From Halpernia humi (GTDB taxonomy: Bacteria > Bacteroidota > Bacteroidia > Flavobacteriales > Weeksellaceae): DNA of 64,000 nt. How positions within the stretch are numbered: the stretch's first letter is position 1; the number at the start of each line of letters is the position of its first letter. A model generated the notes under the pieces. That model saw only the letters and a list, made by a program, of their open reading frames with translations. It had not been told where the DNA came from and made no database searches. Below, piece by piece: positions 25,941 to 35,607 of this stretch. The DNA is taken from assembly GCF_900108025.1 (NCBI RefSeq), contig NZ_FNUS01000001.1, positions 992,001 to 1,056,000 on the forward strand, written 5' to 3'. Made by a program: the position numbers and the translations under genes.

Positions 25941-28430
25941 ATGAAAAAATTAATAATCCTCGCCATAATAATATTTTACGGAAACACAAAAGCCTGCTCG
26001 TGGTATGATGCAGATTACGAATATTTTAATCTTTTCACGCAAAGTTTAATTCCGAATAAAGCATATTTGCCTTTTTTGCTAACCTACTCCAATGCCTTTT
26101 ATGAAAACAAAAACATTCAAATTCCGGATGAAAACATCAAAGCGTGGCAAAGTTTTTTTAAAAATGAACTGTCTTATGACGAAACCGAAGCTTTGGTGAA
26201 CAAAATAGACATCAAACATCTAAATAATTTAAAAGCTGGAAAAATTACTAACGATTTATTTAAAAAATTGGGCCTTGGTTTTTACACAAAAAATAAAGAA
26301 GCGCTAGATTATTTAATAGAAGCGAAATATTTGCAACCTTATATGCGCATTAGTTTTGAAGGAGACCCCGATTCTTTTTACGAAACCGAACCTTCAACTT
26401 TAAAAAATGCCACGCAACTCAATTATCAAAAAACAAATGCGGCGCTGCAAAATCTCTATAAAGCAGCGAAAAACCCAGAAATAAAATTGCGTTACGCCTA
26501 CCAAATTGTGCGTTTTAACCATTACACAAGACATTTTAGCCAAGCGATAAAAGCCTTCACAACTTATGTGGAACCTTTGAAAAACGACACGCCCATTTAT
26601 TGGTATGCTTTAGACCAAAAAGCGGGTGCAGAAAGAGGTTTAAAAATGTTTAATGAGGCGAATTGGGATTTTTTTCAGGTATTTATTCATTCTAAAAATA
26701 AAAAAGAAAGCGCTTATAAATCTATGTTTTTAGCAACAGATAAAGATTTTAATTGGCTTCTTCAAAAATCTAAAACATCTGAAGAAAAAAATATGGCCTA
26801 TTTTCTTTTGGCTTATGCCGATTACAGCAACCCAGTTCCTTTAATGGAAAAAATGCTCGCGAATAATGCCGACTCGGATATTTTGAAAGTCTTGGTTTCT
26901 CGCGCTATAAATCAATTAGAGCGGTCTTATTTGCCTATTTATATAACTTGTGACGATCCAAATTGCAAGGACAAAGACAAGCGACTTCCTGTTTATTCGG
27001 AAACTTATTTACTTGATGACGGAAAAAGCAAAGATTTTGCCGCGCAATTAAGCGATTTCATTGCAAAAGCGCGTGCGGAATCTGACGGTGATTTTTGGCA
27101 AATGGCAGATGCTTATGTTCAGTTTTTAAATAAAAATTATTCTAAAAGCCAAGACATTTTAAGCAAAATAAAAACAACAGATGCCCAATTTTTAGCAGAA
27201 ATAAAAAAAATGAAAATGCTGAACGACATCGTTTCTCAACCAAAAATTGACGCCGCTTTTGAAACTAAAATGATGCAAAACTATGCGGATTTTTTTAATA
27301 CAGCCAAAAAGAAAAACACAGACTCTTATATGGATTTGCCCGATACGGAAGATTTTCTAAGAGATATTCTCGCAAACCGCTATTTTTTGCAAGCAGAAGA
27401 CGGAAAATCTTTTTTAATGAACAATCAACTTTCTGATTTGCAATATAATCCTAATTCTAACTTGGTGAAAAAAGTAGAAGAATTCTATAGAAAACCAAAT
27501 AAAAATGACTTTGAAAAATATATCGCAAAAAACCTCAACGACGTTGGTGATACAGATGCTTTCTTTAATGTAATTTATGGTGATTTTGCCATGCGACAAG
27601 CGGATTTTGAATTGGCTAAAAATTATTATGAAAAATCTAAAAACTTTAGCGGAATCCCTCGCGTGAATTATGATTGGTCTGAAGATACGCGAACTGAAAG
27701 TCCTTTAAAATATAAACCTTCTCAATACGACGGTTTTCATAATATTTCTAGTTCGATTTTCGGCCATAATGTTTGGGAAAGTTTTCAGAGCCCAGAGAAA
27801 GTTTCAATGCAAGCCGAAAAAATGAGCGATTTTTCCTTCATAAAAAATAATATGAATAAATTAGAATTGGCAGAAAATGCCATTCAACTTAATGCTATTG
27901 CACAAGAAAATTCAGAAAAAAGTGCAATAGCCAACCAACTTCTCGGGAATTTGATTTACAACACTTCTATTTTGGGTTATTATCGGCAAACTTTTGTGAT
28001 GGATATTAATAATGAAAACGGTCCTAAATTTCACTTTGGTAATTCTGAAAATACCTTTCATTTTTATTATAAAAATTTCTCTCAAAGCAGTTTTATCGAA
28101 CCCGATAATTTTGATCTCTCCATCAATTATTATAAAAAAGCATTGGCTTTAAATAAAAACAAAGAAGACCAGGCCAGAATTTTATTTCAAATGGCGAGTG
28201 CAGAACAGGGAAAATATTACCAATATGAAGCAAAAGGTGAACTCCCAATCAACTACGACGATCCAAAATGGGACGAAAAAGAAAAGCAAAGACAAGCAAA
28301 ATTTGATCAAATAAAAAATGCGCAGTTCAGAACTTATTTTGCCAATTTAAAGAAAGATTACGCAGACACTAAAACCGTGAAAGGTTTAAGAAGTAGCTGT
28401 TTGTATTTTGATTATTATATGAAAAAGTAA
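25941..28430 (+). CDS. Large exported protein of unknown function, probably helical-repeat
   Basis: An 829-residue protein with a signal peptide (MKKLIILAIIIFYGNTKA) that continues 'CSWYDADYEYFNLFTQSLI'. I do not recognise a named family. Much of it is predicted helical with TPR-like pairs (for example 'AYQIVRFNHYTRHFSQAIKA', 'DFAMRQADFELAKNYYEKS' and 'LSINYYKKALALNKNKEDQA'), so it may be a protein-interaction scaffold. A Cys-rich patch 'CDDPNCKDKDKR' occurs near residue 338. It sits downstream of the lipoprotein gene and ends at a strong terminator. Confidence 0.75.
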   Translation: MKKLIILAIIIFYGNTKACSWYDADYEYFNLFTQSLIPNKAYLPFLLTYSNAFYENKNIQIPDENIKAWQSFFKNELSYDETEALVNKIDIKHLNNLKAGKITNDLFKKLGLGFYTKNKEALDYLIEAKYLQPYMRISFEGDPDSFYETEPSTLKNATQLNYQKTNAALQNLYKAAKNPEIKLRYAYQIVRFNHYTRHFSQAIKAFTTYVEPLKNDTPIYWYALDQKAGAERGLKMFNEANWDFFQVFIHSKNKKESAYKSMFLATDKDFNWLLQKSKTSEEKNMAYFLLAYADYSNPVPLMEKMLANNADSDILKVLVSRAINQLERSYLPIYITCDDPNCKDKDKRLPVYSETYLLDDGKSKDFAAQLSDFIAKARAESDGDFWQMADAYVQFLNKNYSKSQDILSKIKTTDAQFLAEIKKMKMLNDIVSQPKIDAAFETKMMQNYADFFNTAKKKNTDSYMDLPDTEDFLRDILANRYFLQAEDGKSFLMNNQLSDLQYNPNSNLVKKVEEFYRKPNKNDFEKYIAKNLNDVGDTDAFFNVIYGDFAMRQADFELAKNYYEKSKNFSGIPRVNYDWSEDTRTESPLKYKPSQYDGFHNISSSIFGHNVWESFQSPEKVSMQAEKMSDFSFIKNNMNKLELAENAIQLNAIAQENSEKSAIANQLLGNLIYNTSILGYYRQTFVMDINNENGPKFHFGNSENTFHFYYKNFSQSSFIEPDNFDLSINYYKKALALNKNKEDQARILFQMASAEQGKYYQYEAKGELPINYDDPKWDEKEKQRQAKFDQIKNAQFRTYFANLKKDYADTKTVKGLRSSCLYFDYYMKK

Positions 28431-28447
28431 CTACGAAAATTGCAATA

Positions 28448-28484
28448 AAAAAGGATGTTTCAAATCGTTTGAAACATCCTTTTT
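28448..28484. terminator. Bidirectional terminator
   Basis: Seventeen-base arms (28448-28464 and 28468-28484; core GGATGTTTCAAA / TTTGAAACATCC) with A-tract and T-tract flanks and a three-base loop. It lies between the convergent 829-residue protein gene and the metalloprotease gene and can serve both. Confidence 0.9.
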
Positions 28485-28503
28485 ATTAATTAATTATTTG
28501 AAA

Positions 28504-30717
28504 TTATTCTTTAATAAATTTAGATTGTTGTGCTTTTCCGTCTGTGTTCAGAGTAATAACATAAACACCTTTTGGCAAATTGTTTACTTTAATTTCTGTT
28601 CCATTTAAGTTTCCGGAAGCAACTAATTTACCCGTCGTGTCATAAATTTTATAGGTAGATTTCGCAGATATATTTTTGACATTTAATACATCTTTCGCGG
28701 GATTTGGATAAAGTTGTAATTTATTTACTTTTGTTTCGCTAGTTTTCAAGGTAGCGGCAGTCAGCGTTACTTTATTTACGGCAAAAAAAACGTTTCCAAT
28801 AGCAGAAACCCTCACGTAAGGCGTAGAAGCACCTAAAGTATCTGGGAAAGTGACGCTCGCTGTTCCATTGTTTGCGGTAGAATTGCTCAAAACCGTCCAA
28901 GTTGCACCATCATCATTTGTATAATCTATTTTCACATTTGCAACATTATAAGGCGAAGCTGTTGTGCCAGAAACTGCCCAATTAATATCAATAGGAGAAC
29001 CGGCTTCACCAGACGCAGCATCAACGGTAAATGCAGCAGCAGAGCCTACTGTAATTGTGTTAGAAGCAAAAGCGGTTTGTTGTTGTGTTACATCTGGATT
29101 ATTATCTCTTACGGTTAATCTAAAATTCATAGTTCTTGCAACAGTAGAAGCCGCTTCCCAATCAGAAGTGCTTTTTAAACTTCCAGATAAAACTGTACTT
29201 AATTTTGGAAAATATCTAGTCGGTGAAGTAGTTGGTGTCCAAACTCTAAAGTCTGCTCCATTGGTTTTATTTCCTAGATTTGCTATGGTACTTTTACTAG
29301 TCGCATCATTGGTTTGTTCCCAAATGTAAGTTAGCGGGTCGCCTTCTGCATCTGTAGCGCTTCCAGTTAAAACGAAGGCTGTTGATTTCGGAATGGTATA
29401 ATTTGTTAATGCTGCCACAACTGGCGGATTATTGGTGATAGCGGTTTCAACATCACAAGTTTTTGATCCTAAAGCTAAGTTTGTTTGAATTTGAGAAATA
29501 TTTAAAGTGTGAAACAATGCGTCTGAATGCGCTTGCACGTCTGTTGCGCCAGTAATACCTGCGTATCCCATAATAGTGGAACCAGAGCCAGGCTCTGCTT
29601 GCACTGTTGAACCACTTTCTATTCCGAATGACCAAGTATGATTCGCTCCCAATTGGTGTCCCATTTCATGAACGACATAGTCAATGTCAAAATTATCACC
29701 AAATGGTTTACCATCAGCTGGAGAAGTAAAGCCACTTCCTTTGTAAGAATTTGTAGCACCTCCACCAGTAGATAAAGTATTGTTACAAACGCAACCAATA
29801 CAACCTGCGTTTCCACCGCCACCCGAAGCTCCAAAAAGATGCCCAATATCAAAATTAGCATCACCAACAACAGAGTGTAAAGTATTCATTAACTCCGTGT
29901 TCCATGCACCTCCCGCTCCTGTTGATGCAGCTGAGTAAGGGTCCGTAGAAGGATTTGTGTAAATAATAGTAGTATTATTGATCATATTCAAATGTAGTCC
30001 CAAATCTTTTTCTAGAACCCCATTTACTCTGGTCATTGTAGCATTCATTTGTGTTAGAGCACCTGCAACACCTCCAAAATATTGGGTATATTCTCCCGTT
30101 ACTGATAATGCCAAACGCATAGTTCGGTATTTCTTATCTGAACTTTGTGCTTTGAACAAATCTCCGTTCACATAATTATTACCTTTTTGTAACAAATTAT
30201 CAATTTCTTTTTGTGAATTTATGGGTTCATCAGTAGAGCAGAAAAAACCTTTTGTACCAGATTTGTCTGTTTTTAAATGTATGCCATATACGGTTTTACC
30301 TAAATTCGCAGGTTCTATAAATTCTAAACCACTCGTTCTAAAAACCGTAGATTGAAAATCGTTTGGCGCCACACTAAAACGCACTGTTGCAGTAGGATCT
30401 GTTTTACTTACACCATAATACGATCCTAATTGATATTGGCTTGCCAAAGTTTCATCCATTACAGGGAAACTATAAACTTCAAATTTCTCCATTTTACCCT
30501 CTATATTTGGTAAAGAGATTTCAACTGGCGCATTTTTGCTACTCATTCTCTTCGCTGTAGATAATTGCGACCGCAATTGCGACAAATCCAAAGAATAATA
30601 GGCTTTATCTTTTACCGTTTCGCTTACCAATTTGCCATGAAATGAAGTTTTGCGCCATTGCGCAAATGAGAACGAAACCATAGAAAGACATAGTAAAGTT
30701 GTAAAAATATTTTTCAT
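28504..30717 (-). CDS. Secreted reprolysin-like zinc metalloprotease with T9SS sorting domain
   Basis: A 737-residue protein with a signal peptide (ending SFSFAQ), a propeptide-like region, and a metzincin catalytic domain. The zinc-binding motif HEMGHQLGANH (HExxHxxGxxH) is at about residues 350-360 and is followed by a Met-turn-like 'GSTIMGYAGITG'. Downstream is an Ig/PKD-like region ('NNPPVVAALTNYTIPKSTAF') and a type A T9SS C-terminal domain ('LQLYPNPAKDVLNVKN', ending 'GKAQQSKFIKE'). It should cross the outer membrane by type IX secretion. The substrate is unknown; such proteins are usually extracellular proteases. Confidence 0.92.
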   Translation of the reverse strand: MKNIFTTLLCLSMVSFSFAQWRKTSFHGKLVSETVKDKAYYSLDLSQLRSQLSTAKRMSSKNAPVEISLPNIEGKMEKFEVYSFPVMDETLASQYQLGSYYGVSKTDPTATVRFSVAPNDFQSTVFRTSGLEFIEPANLGKTVYGIHLKTDKSGTKGFFCSTDEPINSQKEIDNLLQKGNNYVNGDLFKAQSSDKKYRTMRLALSVTGEYTQYFGGVAGALTQMNATMTRVNGVLEKDLGLHLNMINNTTIIYTNPSTDPYSAASTGAGGAWNTELMNTLHSVVGDANFDIGHLFGASGGGGNAGCIGCVCNNTLSTGGGATNSYKGSGFTSPADGKPFGDNFDIDYVVHEMGHQLGANHTWSFGIESGSTVQAEPGSGSTIMGYAGITGATDVQAHSDALFHTLNISQIQTNLALGSKTCDVETAITNNPPVVAALTNYTIPKSTAFVLTGSATDAEGDPLTYIWEQTNDATSKSTIANLGNKTNGADFRVWTPTTSPTRYFPKLSTVLSGSLKSTSDWEAASTVARTMNFRLTVRDNNPDVTQQQTAFASNTITVGSAAAFTVDAASGEAGSPIDINWAVSGTTASPYNVANVKIDYTNDDGATWTVLSNSTANNGTASVTFPDTLGASTPYVRVSAIGNVFFAVNKVTLTAATLKTSETKVNKLQLYPNPAKDVLNVKNISAKSTYKIYDTTGKLVASGNLNGTEIKVNNLPKGVYVITLNTDGKAQQSKFIKE

Positions 30718-30814
30718 ATATTGATTAATTAATGTTAATTTGCGAAATTAATTTAAAATTTTTAAATAAATACATTTTTAATTCAAATAATTCAAAACTT
30801 AGATTAAAATTAAT

Positions 30815-31636
30815 TTAGTTTTCAGGATACTTCAACGCCTTATCGCGCTCTATCACATTATTATTTTTACGGATGTATTTTTGATAACTTTTTGTAGCAT
30901 CATTTATTTGATCTTTAGAAGTGATGCGAACGTTCATTAATTTTATAGTTTCATCTGGTTTATAGACGAAATTTTCTCTAATCTCGTGATAAGGATCATT
31001 ATAAAAATCCAGTTTAATTTTATCTAAAGTTGCTTTGGTTACTAATAATGGCTTTTTATCCATTTGTGTTTCCAAAAAATCCATCGTTTTGTACGTTGAA
31101 GCTAATTGGTAACTTTTTATTAATTTAAAAATAAATTGCTGTTGCGAATCTGAAATTTCAAAAATTAAACCCGGAAGCCCTCGAAATTTATACGGCCCTT
31201 CATTAAGGGGTATTTCTGGATTAAACCACGCCGTCCAATTTCTGCCACCAAAATTGCTTGTGGCTTTCTGCAAATTATATTGGCCAACTTTTTTAGTTTC
31301 TGGTGAAAGTTTCCAATCAATTTTATCTATTGATTTGTATGCAAAATAATCGTTTAGAAGTTCAAAATTTAGATTTTCATTAGAATTTTTCTTCCTAACA
31401 ATTGCGGGCGTGTCGTTCCAAATATAGTTTTTATAATCTCTAAGTTTGTTGATGGAATCATTTTTTGCATAATCATAATCATAAAACTTCACATCTACTG
31501 GGTTGATATCTAAAACCATATTCGTTTTTTCATAATCGGCCGAAGTAGAATCTGTTTTAAACTGGTATTCATAAATAAAACGATGCGTTTGCGCCGAAAA
31601 TAAAAAAGGCAGAACAAGAAAAACTAATCTTTTCAT
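30815..31636 (-). CDS. GLPGLI-family exported protein
   Basis: A 273-residue protein with signal peptide (MKRLVFLVLPFLFSAQ) and core 'FGGRNWTAWFNPEIPLNEG' and 'PYKFRGLPGLIFEISDSQ'. It is closest to the GLPGLI gene at 54492: both begin the mature part with 'QTHRFIYE', have 'LDINP' and use 'WKLS...LGQY/VGQY'. It stands alone, with no peptide gene next to it. Confidence 0.88.
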   Translation of the reverse strand: MKRLVFLVLPFLFSAQTHRFIYEYQFKTDSTSADYEKTNMVLDINPVDVKFYDYDYAKNDSINKLRDYKNYIWNDTPAIVRKKNSNENLNFELLNDYFAYKSIDKIDWKLSPETKKVGQYNLQKATSNFGGRNWTAWFNPEIPLNEGPYKFRGLPGLIFEISDSQQQFIFKLIKSYQLASTYKTMDFLETQMDKKPLLVTKATLDKIKLDFYNDPYHEIRENFVYKPDETIKLMNVRITSKDQINDATKSYQKYIRKNNNVIERDKALKYPEN

Positions 31637-31812
31637 TAGGTAATTTTTAATAAAAATAGAAAAAAATCATAAAAACGTTGGCTTTAATTCTGTTTGCAAG
31701 ACAAAATCTTTAGCGCATTTGCTCCAAAAAGATATTATTTATGACTCAAAAGCCACAATATTATCATCATAAAAAAAAATGAAATGTTTTCGTTTTGGAA
31801 TTTCATTCAAGT

Positions 31813-33036
31813 TTATTCCGTCACCAGACTAAAATCTTCCCAAAATTGCGGATAAGATTTTTCTACCACTTCCGGATTTTCGATATTAATTTCTTTCACT
31901 AAAGCAAACGGTGCAAAACTCATCGCCATTCGGTGATCGTTATAGGTTTTAATTAAAATAGTTTCGTCTGGCGTGAAAAATTTTGTAGATTTTATTTCAT
32001 CTTCCGTGATTTCTGTAACGCAACCAATTTTAAATAATTCATTTTTCAAGGCTTCTAAACGGTCGGTTTCTTTCACTTTTAGAGTTGCCAAACCTGTTAA
32101 ATGAAAAGGAATTTGCATTGCAGTTGCCGTCACACAAATGGTTTGTGCAATATCTGGAGAATCGTTTAAATCGAGAACAATTTCAGAGGGTTTCTCGTAA
32201 TTATAATTAGGCAAAAGTGAAATTTTATGCTCTCCACTTTCTGAAATGGTATTGATGCCAAAATATTTCCAGAAAATATTTTGCAATACGGAATCACCCT
32301 GAATGGAATCTGATAAAAATTTCTGCAACACTATAGTTTCTCGCCCAATTGCGGCTAGAGAATAAAAATAAGACGCCGAAGACCAATCGCTTTCTACGGT
32401 GAAATGCTCAGTTGCGAGGTTTTCTCCTTTATTAGAAAAATTTTTAACGCTAATTAAAGTATCAGAAATTTCACATTCTATTCCGAGTTCTGTTAAAATT
32501 TCTCGTGTCATCTCCAAATACGGACGAGACGTGATTTTGCCTTCTAAATTGATGCGAATTCCGTTTTCTAATTTGGCACCGATCAACATTAATGATGTGA
32601 TAAATTGGCTAGAAACCTTTGCATTAATGGAAACAGAATTTTTTACAATTTTTTTACCCGTAATTTTCAAAGGTGGAAATCCTTCGTTTTCCATATATTC
32701 TATCTCTGCGCCCAAACTTTTCAAAGCCGTTACCAAATCTTTTATGGGCCGCTGTTTCATTCGTTCAGAGCCTGTTAAAATTGTGGTTTTTCCTTCTTTT
32801 ATAGATAAATAAGAAGTTAAAAAACGCATCGCTGTTCCGGCGTGATGAATGTCTAAAATATCACTTTCAGACTCTAACGCTTTTTTTAAAAGCTCTGTAT
32901 CCTGCGAATTAGAAAGATTGTGAATTTTAAAATGGGCAAAAAGATGATTTAATATTAACAAACGGTTAGAAATACTTTTCGAACCGCTTATTTTTATGGT
33001 TTTGTTTGCTAATAATTTTCTTTTTTCTAATTTCAT
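31813..33036 (-). CDS. aroA: 3-phosphoshikimate 1-carboxyvinyltransferase (EPSP synthase)
   Basis: A 407-residue enzyme of the shikimate pathway joining shikimate-3-phosphate and phosphoenolpyruvate. Motifs in order: 'ISGSKSISNRLLIL', 'HHAGTAMRFLTSYL' (glyphosate-binding region), 'RMKQRPIKDLV', 'VSSQFITSLML', 'LNDSPDIAQT' (catalytic Asp), 'KVKETDRLEALKNEL' and 'DHRMAMSFA'. No other shikimate gene is adjacent. Length is slightly short but within the range for Bacteroidota. Confidence 0.95.
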   Translation of the reverse strand: MKLEKRKLLANKTIKISGSKSISNRLLILNHLFAHFKIHNLSNSQDTELLKKALESESDILDIHHAGTAMRFLTSYLSIKEGKTTILTGSERMKQRPIKDLVTALKSLGAEIEYMENEGFPPLKITGKKIVKNSVSINAKVSSQFITSLMLIGAKLENGIRINLEGKITSRPYLEMTREILTELGIECEISDTLISVKNFSNKGENLATEHFTVESDWSSASYFYSLAAIGRETIVLQKFLSDSIQGDSVLQNIFWKYFGINTISESGEHKISLLPNYNYEKPSEIVLDLNDSPDIAQTICVTATAMQIPFHLTGLATLKVKETDRLEALKNELFKIGCVTEITEDEIKSTKFFTPDETILIKTYNDHRMAMSFAPFALVKEINIENPEVVEKSYPQFWEDFSLVTE

Positions 33037-33159
33037 AAAGGGAATAATTTATGTCTGAAAGACGCAAAGATTTTCACGCTAAGTTTGCAAAGATTTATCT
33101 TAATGTTCTGTCAAAAGTATATTTTTAAGATTGTATTTAATTTATTTGTATTAAAAATT

Positions 33160-33486
33160 TCATTTCAACTTCTTATTATTTTGATGTCTTTCAAAATCGC
33201 GTTCCGTATTTTTCTTCATCTTTTTATTAAAAGCATCTTGCAAATCAACACCAGTTTGGTTGGCTAAACATAAAGTAACGAATAAAACATCTGCTAATTC
33301 TTCGCCTAAATCTTTGTTTTTATCAGATTCTTTTTCAGATTGTTCGCCGTATCTTCTGGCAATAATTCTTGCTACTTCGCCCGTTTCTTCGGTTAAAATT
33401 GCCATATTCGTCAGTTCGTTGTAATAGCGAACGCCAAAAGTTTTTATCCAAAGATCAACTTGTTTTTGAAGTGCGGTGATTTCCAT
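33160..33486 (-). CDS. MazG-like nucleotide pyrophosphohydrolase
   Basis: A 108-residue all-alpha NTP pyrophosphohydrolase of the single-domain MazG-like type. The Mg-binding ExxE..ExxD pattern is visible in 'LTEETGEVARIIARR' and 'DLGEELADVLFVTLCLAN'. Members remove abnormal or excess NTPs (house-cleaning). It lies between aroA and the lipoprotein gene with no obvious co-transcribed partner. Confidence 0.88.
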   Translation of the reverse strand: MEITALQKQVDLWIKTFGVRYYNELTNMAILTEETGEVARIIARRYGEQSEKESDKNKDLGEELADVLFVTLCLANQTGVDLQDAFNKKMKKNTERDFERHQNNKKLK

Positions 33487-33547
33487 TTTTTTTAAAATAA
33501 ATGATAATTAATTTTTAAAAAGTGCTAAATCAATTATCAAACAATAC

Positions 33548-34954
33548 TTATTGATAAGCGCCTAAAGTGGGATTTGTAGTTCTAGAATTTTTCTGAATAT
33601 CTAAAGGCACAGAAGCCGCTGCGGTAGGGTTTCCTTTGCCTCGAACTGGCGAATCTGTTTTTACACGAAGATTTAATTTTTGTGTGTAATAATTTTCAAA
33701 TAATGGGTTTTCGTTTTTTATAGAATTTATAATATTACCGTTGGTATCAAAATTAAATCCAGCGGAAGAAGTATTATATTTCAACAAAGAATTTAAAATA
33801 GTATAAGTAAAACTTTGCCCAGAAATAGGTTTTAAAACCATTGCATTATCACTTTGCCCATAAAGAATAGAGTTTTTAATACTTAAAGTTAAAGCGCCAT
33901 TTTCTGTTCCACCCGCAGCATTTTGATATTCGTTTGTGGCGAAAATCGACAAAAACGGAAGCGAACTAGAGTCGAAATTTTCAAAAGCGGCCAAAGTAGA
34001 ATGGGTTAAATTATAAATTCCGCCTTTAAAAATCCCGAAATCTGCTTGTCCACAATTGTTCATCACCAGATTTTCTGCTGTTATATTAGAATTTACGGCA
34101 TAAATACCAAAATCTTGAAAGGTGTGAATAATTGAATTTTTAATATTCGCCGTTCCATTATTAAACTCTAAACCAGAAGTTCCGCCAAAGACTTTCGCAT
34201 AATTCATATTCAATTTTGCTTGGTCTAAAAAATTAATAGAATTCCAATTCACAGGAATGGTGTCGTATTTCGTATCGCTTCTATCCCCTCGGAAAGTGAC
34301 TTCTGCACCCAAATCTCCGTTTACGTTAAGAATAGAATTTTTCCCAATCGTCATTCCACTGTTTTTATGAAAATAGATTTTCGTCCCTTTTTCTATATTT
34401 AAAGTTTTGCCGTCGGCTAAAGACAAATCTCCGAAAATCACTTTCACTTTATCATTAGTCCAAGTTGTATTATTTGCCAAAACATTCGGATTGGTCTTGG
34501 TTTGAATAAAATATTCTGCATCTTGCACCACAGAAAAAAGTGTAATATGCTGATTTCCCGCAGGAGATTCTATTTTGATTTGGTCCTCTGCAATCGCTTC
34601 GGGCGCATTTGCAATGGGCGCAATTTCTACAAAAATGTACAAACTGTCTTTTTTTCTTAAAGTAACGTTGCTGAAATCTGTTCCTGGTTTTCCGTCCACA
34701 TTAATTCTATATAAGGAAGCCGCGCCATTTCCCAAATAAATTCTTGGGATTTGGATGTCTTTATCTTCGTTATTATAAATTTTCACGTCGTAAGTTTCGG
34801 ACCGCGCTTGGCTGTAAACCGTGTCGCAGAAGACGGTATCTTTAGAAAAACGAAGCATTTGGCTTGGCGAATCAAAGGTAATTTCGTCTCTATTGCACGA
34901 GATTAGGATTAATGCAAGCCAAAAACAAAGGGCAGTTAATATTTTAAATTTCAC
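33548..34954 (-). CDS. Lipoprotein with right-handed beta-helix
   Basis: A 468-residue lipoprotein (lipobox LALILISC, Cys 20) starting with GTG at 34954-34952; there is no ATG that would keep the signal. The N-terminal 150 residues look like an Ig-type domain ('TYDVKIYNNEDKDIQI'). From about residue 165 there are repeated short strands of the parallel beta-helix kind ('NGTANIKNSIIHTFQDFGIY', 'ITAENLVMNNCGQADFGIF'). The function is not known; similar Bacteroidota proteins are annotated only as right-handed parallel beta-helix proteins. The GTG codon lies in a tandem repeat. Confidence 0.8.
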   Translation of the reverse strand: MKFKILTALCFWLALILISCNRDEITFDSPSQMLRFSKDTVFCDTVYSQARSETYDVKIYNNEDKDIQIPRIYLGNGAASLYRINVDGKPGTDFSNVTLRKKDSLYIFVEIAPIANAPEAIAEDQIKIESPAGNQHITLFSVVQDAEYFIQTKTNPNVLANNTTWTNDKVKVIFGDLSLADGKTLNIEKGTKIYFHKNSGMTIGKNSILNVNGDLGAEVTFRGDRSDTKYDTIPVNWNSINFLDQAKLNMNYAKVFGGTSGLEFNNGTANIKNSIIHTFQDFGIYAVNSNITAENLVMNNCGQADFGIFKGGIYNLTHSTLAAFENFDSSSLPFLSIFATNEYQNAAGGTENGALTLSIKNSILYGQSDNAMVLKPISGQSFTYTILNSLLKYNTSSAGFNFDTNGNIINSIKNENPLFENYYTQKLNLRVKTDSPVRGKGNPTAAASVPLDIQKNSRTTNPTLGAYQ

Positions 34955-35145
34955 GTGTATTTATTTATTATTTTTAATTGTCACGTGTTATCGCCTCTTC
35001 TCGCAAGTATTTCTAAGGAAATTTAGAACGGGCGATTTCACGTGTATTTATTTATTATTTTTAATTGTCACATATTTTCGCCTATTTTCGCAGTATTTGC
35101 GAACTATATTATAAAAGGCGATTTCAGTTCATTATTTATAAATTC
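34949..35145. repeat. Tandem repeat of about 87 bp in the 34955-35302 intergenic region
   Basis: Unit 1 is 34949-35035 and unit 2 is 35036-35121, with a partial third unit after it. The first 36 bases of each unit (34949-34984 and 35036-35071) are identical apart from the unit's edges. Each unit carries facing TCGCC and GGCGA arms, so it can fold back. The start codon of the beta-helix lipoprotein lies in unit 1. The rest of this 348-base gap holds the rpmE2 promoter and nothing else I can see. Confidence 0.85.
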
Positions 35146-35197
35146 AAATTTAATTAAAATAGTTGAATTGTAAAGTTAAAATATCCAAAACAAGTCT

Positions 35198-35227
35198 TTG
35201 CAGATTAAATAATATTTCTTACTTTTG
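35198..35227 (+). promoter_or_regulatory. Promoter of rpmE2
   Basis: TTG (35198-35200), 19 bases, then TACTTTTG (35220-35227), an exact fit to TTG-N19-TAnnTTTG, about 75 bases upstream of the rpmE2 start. No zinc-uptake-regulator box is obvious, but I cannot exclude one. Confidence 0.8.
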
Positions 35228-35302
35228 CGGTCTAAAATTTACCAGAAAAATAGCCATTACTATTTTTCAAAATAATTTTTATTAAATATTTATAAAATTC
35301 TT

Positions 35303-35554
35303 ATGAAAAAAGATATCCACCCAAGTAATTACAGACTTGTTGCTTTTAAAGATATGAGTAACGACGAAATGTTTATCTGCAAATCTACCGCAGAAACAAA
35401 AGATACAATCGAGCATGAAGGAATTGAATATCCACTAGTAAAAATGGAGATTTCTTCTACATCTCACCCTTTCTACACTGGGAAAACCAAATTGGTTGAT
35501 ACCGCAGGTAGAGTTGATAAATTCATGAACAAATACAAGAAATTCGCGAAATAA
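35303..35554 (+). CDS. rpmE2: 50S ribosomal protein L31, type B (zinc-free)
   Basis: An 83-residue type B L31 ('[18 protein letters not shown]', '[20 protein letters not shown]', '[13 protein letters not shown]'). It lacks the CxxC zinc motif of type A L31. In many bacteria the type B form is induced on zinc starvation, but in Flavobacteriia it is usually the only L31. It is a single-gene unit with its own promoter and terminator. Confidence 0.96.
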   Translation: MKKDIHPSNYRLVAFKDMSNDEMFICKSTAETKDTIEHEGIEYPLVKMEISSTSHPFYTGKTKLVDTAGRVDKFMNKYKKFAK

Positions 35555-35575
35555 TTTTCGGATTTTTAAGATATA

Positions 35576-35607
35576 AGAAAGTCTTTCATTTTATGGAAGA
35601 CTTTTTT
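35576..35607 (+). terminator. Terminator of rpmE2
   Basis: Arms AAAGTCTT.CAT (35578-35589) and ATG.AAGACTTT (35593-35604) followed by T residues, 22 bases after the rpmE2 stop. Confidence 0.8.

Noticed and set aside
33060-33110. Short segment ACGCAAAGATTTTCACGCTAAGTTTGCAAAG between aroA and the MazG-like gene
   Set aside because: It looks like a fragment of a common flavobacterial intergenic repeat, but one short copy is not enough to annotate it.
34821-35114. 97-residue plus-strand reading frame with internal repeat (FTCIYLLFLIVT twice)
   Set aside because: The protein repeat is a translation of the 87-bp DNA repeat, and most of the frame lies antisense to the beta-helix lipoprotein gene.
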